Source: an uncultured Bacteroidota bacterium (lineage in GTDB: Bacteria; Bacteroidota; Bacteroidia; Chitinophagales; Chitinophagaceae). From it: a stretch of DNA of 25,520 bases. The translations under genes were made by a program, and so were the position numbers. Of this stretch, positions 8,206-16,257 are shown one piece after another; within the stretch, counting starts at the first letter, position 1; the number at the start of each line of letters is the position of its first letter. A model generated the notes under the pieces. That model worked only from the letters and a program-made list of their open reading frames with translations. It was not told the DNA's origin and made no database searches. The DNA is taken from contig CAIZMD010000175.1 in the NCBI GenBank assembly GCA_903933995.1, positions 1 through 25,520 of the forward strand, read 5' to 3'.

Positions 8206-9531
8206 TTATTGATTGGCCATTACATTGTTTAAAAACTGTTCTACGCTTTTGCGAATAGTGCCAACGTTTCCGGTATGATTACTCACTAGTACAGAGAATA
8301 ATAAGGTCTTTCCTTTTGAAGTAATCAAGTATCCACTGAGTGCTACATTATTACTAAGCGTTCCTGTTTTGGCATAGATTTTTCCAGGGCTATTTTTATA
8401 ATAACTACCAAGGGTTCCATTACCACCTGAAGCAAAAATAGTACTGATCCTATTCCATGCAAATTCATTGCGTAATTTGTCTAGAACCGTGATAAAATCT
8501 TCCGGACTAAATAAGTTGTACCTACTTAATCCACTACCATCTACCCATTTGGGTTTATGTGGTAAGTCTTTTAAACTGGTCTTTAAAACGGTATCAATTA
8601 ATTTGGCCGAATTCATCTCTGCGAAGAGTTCATTACCCGCCATTAACAAACATTGCTCTGCAAAAAAGTTATCAGATCTATGCATCATGATCTTTAACAT
8701 AGAATCAATGGGTTGAGAATAAATTTTCACAACATCGGGCAAGCGATCTACCTTAAAATCAACAGCAGTGACCATAGTTTTTAAAGTATCGCGCAGCAAT
8801 TGGGGCAAGATATCTTTGTCATCCGTATAGAAGGGAATATCATCTCCAGTAAAAGCAGTTTTAGCAGGAATGGCTGAGAACTGATTAGCTCCAATGGTTC
8901 TGCGAATAGTATAATTAGCCCCACTGATAGTAGGATCTATATTGAGTAATTGCTGAAAATAAGCAGGTGATGCTGTTGGCTTTGCCCCTTTTTTAAATTG
9001 CACTAGGTTCCCATAAATTGGCATCATGCTGCGCTGGGCCATATAATCACTTTCATAATCATCCCAGGACCAACCCATGCCCCAGCCCTTGGCCTTCCAG
9101 TTCTGGTTGGTGAGTAAAATGGTCTTTTGCTTTTTTAGAAAATCATATACGGGTTGATTGGGAAAATCAGGGTGCAGAAAACTAGGATCCCCAGCAGGTT
9201 CAATCTCTATAGTACCATTTCCCTTGTCTACATACCTAAGCCCTAATAAACTATCGCCCAAGTATTTCATGGCTACATAGCAACTGACAATCTTGGTATT
9301 ACTAGCAGGAATAAAATATTTATCTGATTGGTGTTGGTAGAGATAGGTCTTGGAGCTTGGATCATAGACTGCAATGCCTACATGCGCACCTGCCAAATCA
9401 TTGCTTTGCAACAAGCTATCCATGGGACTCATGGATTTAACCGTGCTACTTGACTGAGTGGGTTTTGCAGTTTTGCAAGAAAATAGAAAAAGGGTTGCTA
9501 TACCCATGCCAATACCAGACAGAATTTTCAT
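8206..9531 (-). CDS. dacB: D-alanyl-D-alanine carboxypeptidase/endopeptidase, PBP4 family lipoprotein
   Basis: The 441-residue protein matches the class C (PBP4/DacB) penicillin-binding proteins, which trim or cut peptidoglycan cross-links in the periplasm. The serine-hydrolase motifs are in order: SNTK at 77-80 (nucleophile S77), SDN near 285, and KTG near 385 in AKTGTLSN. The N-terminus ends in LFSC with C19, so it is probably a lipoprotein. Residues after the cysteine are not acidic, which argues against surface export. It lies 43 bases after the arginase-fold gene on the same strand and may be co-transcribed with it. Its last codon touches that of mutL on the other strand. Confidence 0.93.
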   Translation of the reverse strand: MKILSGIGMGIATLFLFSCKTAKPTQSSSTVKSMSPMDSLLQSNDLAGAHVGIAVYDPSSKTYLYQHQSDKYFIPASNTKIVSCYVAMKYLGDSLLGLRYVDKGNGTIEIEPAGDPSFLHPDFPNQPVYDFLKKQKTILLTNQNWKAKGWGMGWSWDDYESDYMAQRSMMPIYGNLVQFKKGAKPTASPAYFQQLLNIDPTISGANYTIRRTIGANQFSAIPAKTAFTGDDIPFYTDDKDILPQLLRDTLKTMVTAVDFKVDRLPDVVKIYSQPIDSMLKIMMHRSDNFFAEQCLLMAGNELFAEMNSAKLIDTVLKTSLKDLPHKPKWVDGSGLSRYNLFSPEDFITVLDKLRNEFAWNRISTIFASGGNGTLGSYYKNSPGKIYAKTGTLSNNVALSGYLITSKGKTLLFSVLVSNHTGNVGTIRKSVEQFLNNVMANQ

Positions 9532-9574
9532 ACACTTGATTTCTGACTCGAATCTAGTTAAAAAGAAGGGAAAA

Positions 9575-10714
9575 CTAACTACGTTCTACTGCGCGGAACC
9601 AACGCTCTGGAATTTCATTGTTTGACGCAATGATATAATCAAAATGACTACAGGCCACATACTTGCCATCGTGCAACTGCATCCACCATCTGCCTGTGCG
9701 TTTGCTTTGTAAGAAAGTAGTTTCTACTTCTGCAAAAGCCATGGTGAATTCATTGAACTCAGACTTATTGTCTAAAGAAGCTTCTTCCTTACCCTTGTGA
9801 ATTCCATCCATCAGGTACCAAAGCATATGAGAGATTTGTTTGGCAGTAAGTGCGTGCTCGTCTTGTTCAGAGATATAACCATAGATACCAATACTATCAC
9901 AGTTATTGCTCATACCTGCGTATTGCATGAGCGTACAAGCTTCTTCTCCGTTAAATCCGTTGGGAGTTAGTCTATTGGCCGGCGCGTGTGCGTGTTGAAT
10001 AGCAGCAATATCAAAACTAAATAGTTCACTATTTCTAATGGCGGGCTCCATTTCTTCTATCCGTTCTTTTACCTTACCCACCCTATAACAGTCAAAACCC
10101 AATTTGTCAATGGTTTCTAACATATCGGGGTGCATAAAATAACTCTGGAAACCTATATGGCTATAGTGTTTCAAGTAATTGGGCATGCCAGTTAGCATTT
10201 CTACCAGAAAATTATCAGCTGGCAAAACAGAGTCCATATCCAAATCAATCCTAGCGTCAACGCAAGCCACATCAATGATGCGCTCCTTGGTACCATAAGC
10301 CTGGTATTGAGCCGTAGTGATATCATGAGAACCGCCCAAGATCACTACTTTCTTTTTCTGGTCCATGAGCTCGGCCACAACCGTTCTCAAAGCTGCATAA
10401 GTATCTTCTAAAGTGGCACCAGATTTTACGTTACCAATATCGGCCACGTTTACCTGGGTATGCCAATGAAACAATTTGTAATATTCCGCCCTAATGGCAT
10501 CGGGTGCATTGGTACTGGTTAAACCCACTCCTGCTCCACGCATTTCTCCGCATCCTACAATTACAAAATCGGCCTGAGAAATATCTGGAAATTCCTCTTC
10601 AAAAACAGCAATATGTTTTCCAAGTTGGGAGTCCTTGAACCCCTCGTCATTGGAAATCATGGCAATATTAATGGGATCAAGAAAATCTATGATGGATTCT
10701 GTTTGGAGCGACAT
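9575..10714 (-). CDS. Arginase-fold protein, formimidoylglutamase-like, with degenerate metal site
   Basis: The 379-residue protein has the ureohydrolase (arginase/agmatinase/HutG) fold and resembles Bacteroidota proteins usually labelled formimidoylglutamase. The first metal motif is present as GGSHDIT (127-133). The second, normally DAHxD, reads DARID (153-157), with arginine replacing the histidine. The third, normally SFDxD, reads SFDIAAI (233-239) and lacks the second aspartate. With ligands missing, a Mn2+-dependent hydrolase activity is doubtful, and the common product name should not be taken as a function. No histidine-degradation (hut) genes are nearby. It lies 61 bases after the response regulator and 43 before dacB, all on one strand. 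Confidence 0.85.
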   Translation of the reverse strand: MSLQTESIIDFLDPINIAMISNDEGFKDSQLGKHIAVFEEEFPDISQADFVIVGCGEMRGAGVGLTSTNAPDAIRAEYYKLFHWHTQVNVADIGNVKSGATLEDTYAALRTVVAELMDQKKKVVILGGSHDITTAQYQAYGTKERIIDVACVDARIDLDMDSVLPADNFLVEMLTGMPNYLKHYSHIGFQSYFMHPDMLETIDKLGFDCYRVGKVKERIEEMEPAIRNSELFSFDIAAIQHAHAPANRLTPNGFNGEEACTLMQYAGMSNNCDSIGIYGYISEQDEHALTAKQISHMLWYLMDGIHKGKEEASLDNKSEFNEFTMAFAEVETTFLQSKRTGRWWMQLHDGKYVACSHFDYIIASNNEIPERWFRAVERS

Positions 10715-10775
10715 AATGACTATTTCAAACTCATCAAACGCTCAGAATAGGCCTTTATTGTATCTGGCCACCCCC

Positions 10776-11483
10776 CTAGTCCGTGTATTTATACCCAACT
10801 CCTCTTACAGAATGAAAATGCTTGGGACTGCGGCTATCCTGTTCAAAATATTTTCGGTAGTTCAGGATAAAATTATCAATGGTTCTGGTAGTAGGATATA
10901 CATTATAACCCCAGACTACTTGTAGAATTTTTTCTCTGGTCACAACCTCGCCCTTGTTTTCAATGAGTAGCTTAAGCAGCATCACTTCTTTCTTGCTCAA
11001 CTCAATGGTTTGCTGGTTGAAATTGATAGCAGTTTGGGCCTTAAAATCAATATTATTCTGACCAAATTCATAATGGTCTCCAATGCTTTCTTTGACCTGT
11101 ATTTTTTGATTTTTCTCTATCAGTTTTGAAACACGTAGCAAAAGTTCTTCAAGGTTAAAGGGTTTGGTCAAATAATCATCTGCTCCTTTTTTTAAACCCA
11201 AGACCCTATCTGCACTGCTATTTTTGGCGCTTAGAATTAATACCGGTACTTCATTGGCGTTGACCCTAATGGTTTCTAGCACACTAATGCCATCAACTTC
11301 TGGCATCATAATATCCATGATAATCAAATCAAAATATTCATTGGCTATAGCTTTTAAAGCTTCATTGCCATCAAAAGCAGAAGTAACGGTATAGCCTTCC
11401 ATCTCCAGATTTAACTTGAGGGCTTCGTGCAGGTTTTCCTCGTCTTCTGCTAAGAGAATATTGGCTTTTGATTCGTTACTCAT
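10776..11483 (-). CDS. OmpR-family response regulator
   Basis: The 235-residue protein has a receiver domain (about 8-125) with the acidic pocket AEDEE (12-16), the phosphoacceptor D57 in IIMDIMMPEVDG, and K107 in LTKPF. It is followed by an OmpR/PhoB winged-helix DNA-binding domain (about 135-235) with the usual LSKKEVMLLKLL and RTIDNFI segments. It starts 6 bases after the histidine kinase stop, so the two are almost certainly partners. The overall form resembles the RprY-type regulators of Bacteroidota. Its targets cannot be told from this window. Confidence 0.95.
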   Translation of the reverse strand: MSNESKANILLAEDEENLHEALKLNLEMEGYTVTSAFDGNEALKAIANEYFDLIIMDIMMPEVDGISVLETIRVNANEVPVLILSAKNSSADRVLGLKKGADDYLTKPFNLEELLLRVSKLIEKNQKIQVKESIGDHYEFGQNNIDFKAQTAINFNQQTIELSKKEVMLLKLLIENKGEVVTREKILQVVWGYNVYPTTRTIDNFILNYRKYFEQDSRSPKHFHSVRGVGYKYTD

Positions 11484-11489
11484 GGGTGT

Positions 11490-12467
11490 TTAGGCGTTTT
11501 TGAATGAGACCGTAAAAATACAGCCCTGTGGCTGATTGTCTGTCACAGAAATGTAGGCATTATGGCCATCGGCAATTTTTTTGCAGAGATACAGACCCAA
11601 TCCCGTTCCCTTTGCCTTGCGGGTGTTCTCATTCCCAATTCTATAGAACTTGTTGAAAATGCGTTGCTTTTCTGCGTCTTCTACGCCTTTTCCTAAATCT
11701 GTCACCGCAAACTGAATGGTATCTGCCGAGGCAATAAGACCTACTTTAATAGGTTGGTCCTTGGGTGAATATTTAAGAGCGTTTTCTATGAGGTTATTGA
11801 CTAGCATTTGCAATAAAAGATGCTCTCCTTGCAAAAACACCGAAGCCTGAATAGCTTCTTCAATCATTCTTTGAGGATAGCGGGTTTTAAAATTATCAAT
11901 ACAACCCTCCACCAAATCGCTCAAATGAATTTCTTGTTTGTTTTGTGTATGTACCCCTGCGTCTAATTGGGCTGCAAACAAAATATTATTACAAAGCGTA
12001 TTTAATCTATTGGCTTCTTGCAGGGTATTGGAAATAAGTTTTTGACGCTTATCCTCATCCAATTGTCTTTTTTGTAAGGTTTCTAAATTCAGTTGTGCTA
12101 CCGCGATGGGCGTTTTTAATTCATGCGTCACTGCCATCATAAAATTCTGTTGCTGCTGTGCCCCCTTAATCTGTCTGCGGGTTGCCCTAAACACAAATAC
12201 GGCTCCTACCAAAATCAGGACCAAGAAAGTACTTCCTTCACCAATATATTGAAAGGTTTTTCGCTTAGACCCTGCTTCAATTACAGCAGCATTTTCTAAG
12301 TAGCTTGGATGGTCTTTTTTTAGCTCACTCAATCGAATACTAGTAATGAGTTGGTTCTGTTTTTCCAATGCAATAAACCACCAAATCAATGCGGCTACCA
12401 TATAAGAAAGCAGGAACCAATAGACCACGGTCACCGTTGCCAATTTCCGTTTCTGTGAACCCGTCAT
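11490..12467 (-). CDS. Sensor histidine kinase
   Basis: The 325-residue membrane kinase has two transmembrane segments (about 11-33 and 79-95) enclosing a short extracytoplasmic loop of roughly 45 residues. It then has a HisKA domain with phosphoacceptor H115 (VTHELKTPIAV) and an HATPase domain with LIENALKYS (N box), DLGKGV (G1) and GTGLGLYLC (G2). There is no HAMP or PAS domain visible. The ATG overlaps the gldH stop as ATGA, which indicates translational coupling. The paired regulator follows at 6 bases. The loop is too small for a known sensor fold, so the signal may be membrane-derived or passed on by a partner protein. Confidence 0.95.
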   Translation of the reverse strand: MTGSQKRKLATVTVVYWFLLSYMVAALIWWFIALEKQNQLITSIRLSELKKDHPSYLENAAVIEAGSKRKTFQYIGEGSTFLVLILVGAVFVFRATRRQIKGAQQQQNFMMAVTHELKTPIAVAQLNLETLQKRQLDEDKRQKLISNTLQEANRLNTLCNNILFAAQLDAGVHTQNKQEIHLSDLVEGCIDNFKTRYPQRMIEEAIQASVFLQGEHLLLQMLVNNLIENALKYSPKDQPIKVGLIASADTIQFAVTDLGKGVEDAEKQRIFNKFYRIGNENTRKAKGTGLGLYLCKKIADGHNAYISVTDNQPQGCIFTVSFKNA

Positions 12468-12937
12468 GATTTGGCTTTTTCAATCCTGATGCCCGCATTT
12501 AAGACATAGGGCAAGGGGTCTTCCCGCATAATCTGTTGCAGGGTAAATTGGTATACGCCTTTTCTAAAGTGGATGGGTGCTGTGGTAATTCTAATGCGAT
12601 GGTCAAATACATCATCCATTCCAGAACCCAACCAACCCCTGGTATTATTGGCTAAGGTCAGGTTTAATTTCTGGGTAATAGGAGGCATACCAGGCCCCTT
12701 GGTTTGTACATTGAGCCAAAGATTATTATAGTGATAGGCGTCTTGATGACGAATCACCACATAAATATGATAATTAGAGAGTGTATCTGTTACTTCAAAA
12801 TTAAAGCTGGGTTGGTTCTTGCTTTCCCATTCTTGTTTGGGAAAAAACACGGTTTTCTCATAGAGATCCATCGGGCGACAAGCCCCGAGAAACACTAGCC
12901 CCATTAATATTATCAAGCATTTTCTCACCGGTAACAT
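12464..12937 (-). CDS. gldH: Gliding motility lipoprotein GldH
   Basis: The product has about 157 residues. A signal peptide ends in a lipobox, FLGAC with C20. The body resembles GldH: YHIYVVIRHQDAYHYNNLWL, then GWLGSGMDDVFDHR, then the closing AGIRIEK. GldH is a cell-envelope lipoprotein needed for gliding in Flavobacterium, where it is associated with the Gld/T9SS machinery. I chose ATG 12937 because it puts the charged MLPVRK directly before the hydrophobic core. Earlier starts (GTG 12976, or ATG 12973, which overlaps the yicC stop as TGATG) would couple it tightly to yicC but give a long N-region. Its stop overlaps the kinase start. It supports the presence of T9SS in this genome, which fits the amylase. 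Confidence 0.85.
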   Translation of the reverse strand: MLPVRKCLIILMGLVFLGACRPMDLYEKTVFFPKQEWESKNQPSFNFEVTDTLSNYHIYVVIRHQDAYHYNNLWLNVQTKGPGMPPITQKLNLTLANNTRGWLGSGMDDVFDHRIRITTAPIHFRKGVYQFTLQQIMREDPLPYVLNAGIRIEKAKS

Positions 12938-12972
12938 TTTTTCAAAGATAAATAGCTGATTTGCAAAAGGCA

Positions 12973-13848
12973 TCACAAAACATTCAAGATCTGTTCCTTG
13001 GCTTTTTCTAGTTCATCCTTCATTAGAATCACACATTTCTGCATCACGGCGTCATAAGCTTTGGAACCCGTTGTATTGATTTCTCTTCCAAACTCCTGCA
13101 AAATAAATGAGAGTTTCTTGCCCTTGCTGGGTTCTTTTTCTTGCAAAATGTCTCGGAAATATTTACAGTGGTTGTTCAAACGAACTTGCTCTTCACTAAT
13201 GTCAATTTTCTCAATATAATAAATCAATTCCTGCTCCAATCTATTGGGATCATAGTTTTCCTTACCCACATTTTCTTCTAACACTTTGAGCAAGCCTTCT
13301 CTGATTCTTTGTCTGCGCAGGGGCTCTAATTCCACAATCTTGGCTTGCTGGGTTTCAATATTTTGCAAACGCAATAATAGGTCTGCTTCTAAAGATTTCC
13401 CCTCATCCTTGCGGTGGTCATTCAATTGTTTAATGGCTTCTCTTAATACAGATTCAAATCCCTTCCATTCCTCATCACTCAGCATTTCTGTTGACGGGGT
13501 AATTACGTCTGGGAGTTTTAAAATAGTACTAAGAATATCGCCTGTGGCAAGATTTAATTCAGCCGCCAATTCTGCCACTGGTTGATAATAGGCTTTTGCT
13601 AAGTCTGTATTAATGGTCACCGGTTTGCTTGCGCCATTTTGTTTGAGCGTAATAATGCATTCAACACTACCCCTCATAAGACCCTCACTCAAGATATTTC
13701 GTACATCAAATTCAAAGGGTTTTAACAAAGAGGGAATATTCAAACGAAGGTCAAACTGTTTCCCATTTAAAGAGCGGACTTCTACCAAAAAAGTCTTGCC
13801 ATTAACGGTCTGTTCTGACCTTCCGTAACCTGTCATCGAGTAAAGCAT
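12973..13848 (-). CDS. yicC: YicC family endoribonuclease
   Basis: The 291-residue protein opens with MLYSMTGYGRSE, the hallmark of the YicC/YloC family, and ends in the conserved region containing RLEQELIYYIEKIDISEE, LQEFGREINTTGSKA and a final helix. Members are described as endoribonucleases involved in RNA turnover in Enterobacteria and Bacillus. Length and ATG start at 13848 fit the family. It appears to be the first gene of a tight operon with gldH and a two-component system. The usual partner gmk is not next to it here. Confidence 0.93.
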   Translation of the reverse strand: MLYSMTGYGRSEQTVNGKTFLVEVRSLNGKQFDLRLNIPSLLKPFEFDVRNILSEGLMRGSVECIITLKQNGASKPVTINTDLAKAYYQPVAELAAELNLATGDILSTILKLPDVITPSTEMLSDEEWKGFESVLREAIKQLNDHRKDEGKSLEADLLLRLQNIETQQAKIVELEPLRRQRIREGLLKVLEENVGKENYDPNRLEQELIYYIEKIDISEEQVRLNNHCKYFRDILQEKEPSKGKKLSFILQEFGREINTTGSKAYDAVMQKCVILMKDELEKAKEQILNVL

Positions 13849-13918
13849 AATCGTGGTTTCAATGCAATGTAAGCAATGTTTAAAACTTAATGGCCAAAGA
13901 GGCTGGCATTGGGGGTAT

Positions 13919-13949
13919 AAAAAAGGCGCCCCATGTACGGGGCGCCTTT
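13919..13949 (-). terminator. Strong terminator at the end of the sus operon
   Basis: A perfect 11-bp, very GC-rich stem (13922-13932 with 13939-13949, core GGCGCCCC) closes a 6-base loop. On the minus strand the 3' arm continues into TTTTTT. It begins 18 bases after the last sus gene and would insulate it from yicC. Confidence 0.9.
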
Positions 13950-13967
13950 AAAAATGGGCTGGAAAGA

Positions 13968-15356
13968 CTATTGTTTTTCCAACTTATAAGTATAGTAATT
14001 GGTATTGTTCAAGAACAAAGTCACTTTGTATTTACCGGCTGGATAACCTTTAATATTATCACCACCTTCTTCCAAACTGCCATCAGTTCCCTTATCACCA
14101 TAGTTCAGATCCCAAGCACCATTGGCCCTAAATTTGAATTCGTCAGTAGCAGTAAGTGTAATGATTCCAGACCAAGAATTAGATCCAGCATCATAACTCA
14201 TATTTACATCAGAACCCCATCCACTTGGCGCAAAACTACCAATCAAACCCCATGTGGTTTTAGTAGCTGTCCATTTGTTGGTTACGGTATTGGCGTTGAT
14301 TTTGTAATAACCGGCACCAGGCACTTTTAAGTTACCACCGCTACCGCTTAGTCCACCACTACCAGCATCACCCAAAGAATTGCTCCAGTCTGGAGTCTTA
14401 TTCAATTTGAATTCAAAGGATCCACCTGCAGGGAAATTGATATATCCTTCAAATACACCATCCGCTTTAGGAGAACCCAATTGAGGAGCAGTAGCTGGAT
14501 TCCAGCCTTGGTAATCACCAGGCACCCAAAGCAAACCATATTCACTCACTTTAACAACGGTGAATAGTCCATTTTGGAAATCTGCTGTAATGGTATAAGT
14601 ACCAGATTTAGCTGGGCCAGGGAAATTGCTACTCAAATTGTATCCAAAACTTCCTCCAGCATTCAAACCTGGAACAGAACTATTTGCAACTGAATATTTG
14701 TTACCCCAATCTCCATTTACAGGTAGCATTAAATATTCGCCACCACCATTTAAATAGAAAGTACCTCTATAAGTAACAGAATCTAAACGCGTGAATTTCT
14801 GAGCCCTATCTGGAACAGGATTACCCCATCCACCTGCAGTTGCACTACCTACTAAGTATAATTCCTTAGAACTAGGTAGGGTTACTTTAGGAGGAACCAC
14901 ATAAGGTGTTACTTTCAACTTAACAACATTAGAAGCCAATTGCTCATTGTTGTTTAAGAAAGAAGAAATAATACGAACGTCTACATCATAGGTTTTGTTG
15001 AATTCAAAACCCCAAGAACGAGCAATAAGATTGATGTCTTTGTTGGTAAAAGAAGTAGTCAAAGAAGTCACAATTGTTTTGCTAGCCTTTGTACCAAAAC
15101 TGCTGGTAGAAGGAGACATTTCAATGATGAATTTCTGGTTGCTACTATCAACTGAATAAGAAGGTCTGGTCCATGTAAACACAATTCCAGTTTTATTGGA
15201 ATCTGCTGGTACAGCTGCAATAGTTGGGGTTGAAGCAGTCAAGACCGCACCACCCGCTGCAGGCGCATATACCGGCAATGTTCCAACCTTCTCACAGGAA
15301 GCACCAAGAACTATGATGCTAGCCGCAACAAAAAGTAGTTTGAATATTTTTTTCAT
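13968..15356 (-). CDS. SusE/SusF-like outer-membrane starch-binding lipoprotein
   Basis: The 462-residue lipoprotein has a signal peptide ending in LGASC (C21). The first half is an N-terminal Ig-like SusE domain (about 35-160). It is followed by three beta-sandwich modules of the SusE/SusF starch-binding kind: about 165-270 (ELYLVGSATAGGWG), 273-370 (LLWVPGDYQGWNP) and 372-462 (WGLIGSFAPSGWGSD). Tryptophans in these modules commonly contact glucan in the family. The predicted role is holding starch at the cell surface for SusC/D import. It is the last gene of the locus, 39 bases after the shorter paralogue and directly before the terminator. With one more pair of modules than its neighbour it resembles SusF in domain count. 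Confidence 0.88.
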   Translation of the reverse strand: MKKIFKLLFVAASIIVLGASCEKVGTLPVYAPAAGGAVLTASTPTIAAVPADSNKTGIVFTWTRPSYSVDSSNQKFIIEMSPSTSSFGTKASKTIVTSLTTSFTNKDINLIARSWGFEFNKTYDVDVRIISSFLNNNEQLASNVVKLKVTPYVVPPKVTLPSSKELYLVGSATAGGWGNPVPDRAQKFTRLDSVTYRGTFYLNGGGEYLMLPVNGDWGNKYSVANSSVPGLNAGGSFGYNLSSNFPGPAKSGTYTITADFQNGLFTVVKVSEYGLLWVPGDYQGWNPATAPQLGSPKADGVFEGYINFPAGGSFEFKLNKTPDWSNSLGDAGSGGLSGSGGNLKVPGAGYYKINANTVTNKWTATKTTWGLIGSFAPSGWGSDVNMSYDAGSNSWSGIITLTATDEFKFRANGAWDLNYGDKGTDGSLEEGGDNIKGYPAGKYKVTLFLNNTNYYTYKLEKQ

Positions 15357-15395
15357 GATCTTTTTTTTATTGGTTTATTGATTGGGGCTGGAACA

Positions 15396-16223
15396 TTATT
15401 GTTTGGTTACTGTGAATTTACCCCTTTGGAAGTCTACAGAAATTTTGTAGGTTCCACTAACAGCTGGCGCCATGATGTCTTCACCTTGCCACTGGAAGTC
15501 TCCACCATTTACTGCATCAGGATTATTCTTGATAGCAATACTGTATTTGTCATTCCAAGATCCAAAAGTAGACAAGAAGGTATAAGAATTACCACCTTTT
15601 AATGCAACAGTCAATTCAAACAAAGTAGCATTCACCTTGGTGAACTTTTGCGTTGTTGGAGGACTATTGGTCCAGTCACTTGCCAATGCACTTCCGGTAA
15701 TATATAATTCACCAGATGTGGGAGGCGTTACTTTAGGAGGAATCGCATAAGGCGTTACATTGAACTTCATGGTGTTAGAAACCAATTTAGAAACCACAGA
15801 AGACAATGAAGCAGTAACTCTAACGTCAATACTTTTAGAAACACCAGGTGCTAATTGCAATTGATTCAATAAATAGTCATTGAATACAGTCTGAGTAAAT
15901 GAAACAGAAAGGTCTTTTGCAATAGAAACAGTTTGTTTTCCTGCTCCTGTAAAGTTATTTCCTGTAACATCAATTTCTAAGGTATAGGTTACGTCTTGTG
16001 AACTCACACCAGATCCAAATTGATAATTGGGATTGGTCCAACTAAAAGTAACCGCGTTTTTATCCTTGTCAACAAAAGCCAAAGGAATGCTGGTGGTAGC
16101 ACTGGAGGTTAATACCGGCTCCTTGCCTCCCAGAAAAGATTCCCTTGCTTCGTCTTTTGTACAAGCAACAAACATGGTGGCTGTTGCGCATATGAAAAAC
16201 AGCTTTGAGAGTAATGTTTTCAT
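15396..16223 (-). CDS. SusE-like outer-membrane lipoprotein (short paralogue)
   Basis: The 275-residue lipoprotein has a signal peptide ending in FVAC (C21), followed by TKDE. Acidic residues just after the cysteine resemble the surface-export signal of Bacteroidota lipoproteins, so surface exposure is likely. It has the N-terminal SusE domain (about 35-155) and only one glucan-binding-like module (about 165-275, ELYITGSALASDW). It is clearly paralogous to the next gene, sharing for example VTPY-x2-PPKVT and QKFT. It lies 34 bases after susD. The role in glucan binding is inferred from family and position. Confidence 0.88.
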   Translation of the reverse strand: MKTLLSKLFFICATATMFVACTKDEARESFLGGKEPVLTSSATTSIPLAFVDKDKNAVTFSWTNPNYQFGSGVSSQDVTYTLEIDVTGNNFTGAGKQTVSIAKDLSVSFTQTVFNDYLLNQLQLAPGVSKSIDVRVTASLSSVVSKLVSNTMKFNVTPYAIPPKVTPPTSGELYITGSALASDWTNSPPTTQKFTKVNATLFELTVALKGGNSYTFLSTFGSWNDKYSIAIKNNPDAVNGGDFQWQGEDIMAPAVSGTYKISVDFQRGKFTVTKQ

Positions 16224-16257
16224 AATTTATGATTTATAGTTTTTGTTAGTGGTTGTA

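Noticed and set aside
13890..14330. 146-codon plus-strand open frame over the end of the last sus gene
   Set aside because: It is antisense to a clear SusE/F lipoprotein and runs through the terminator hairpin.
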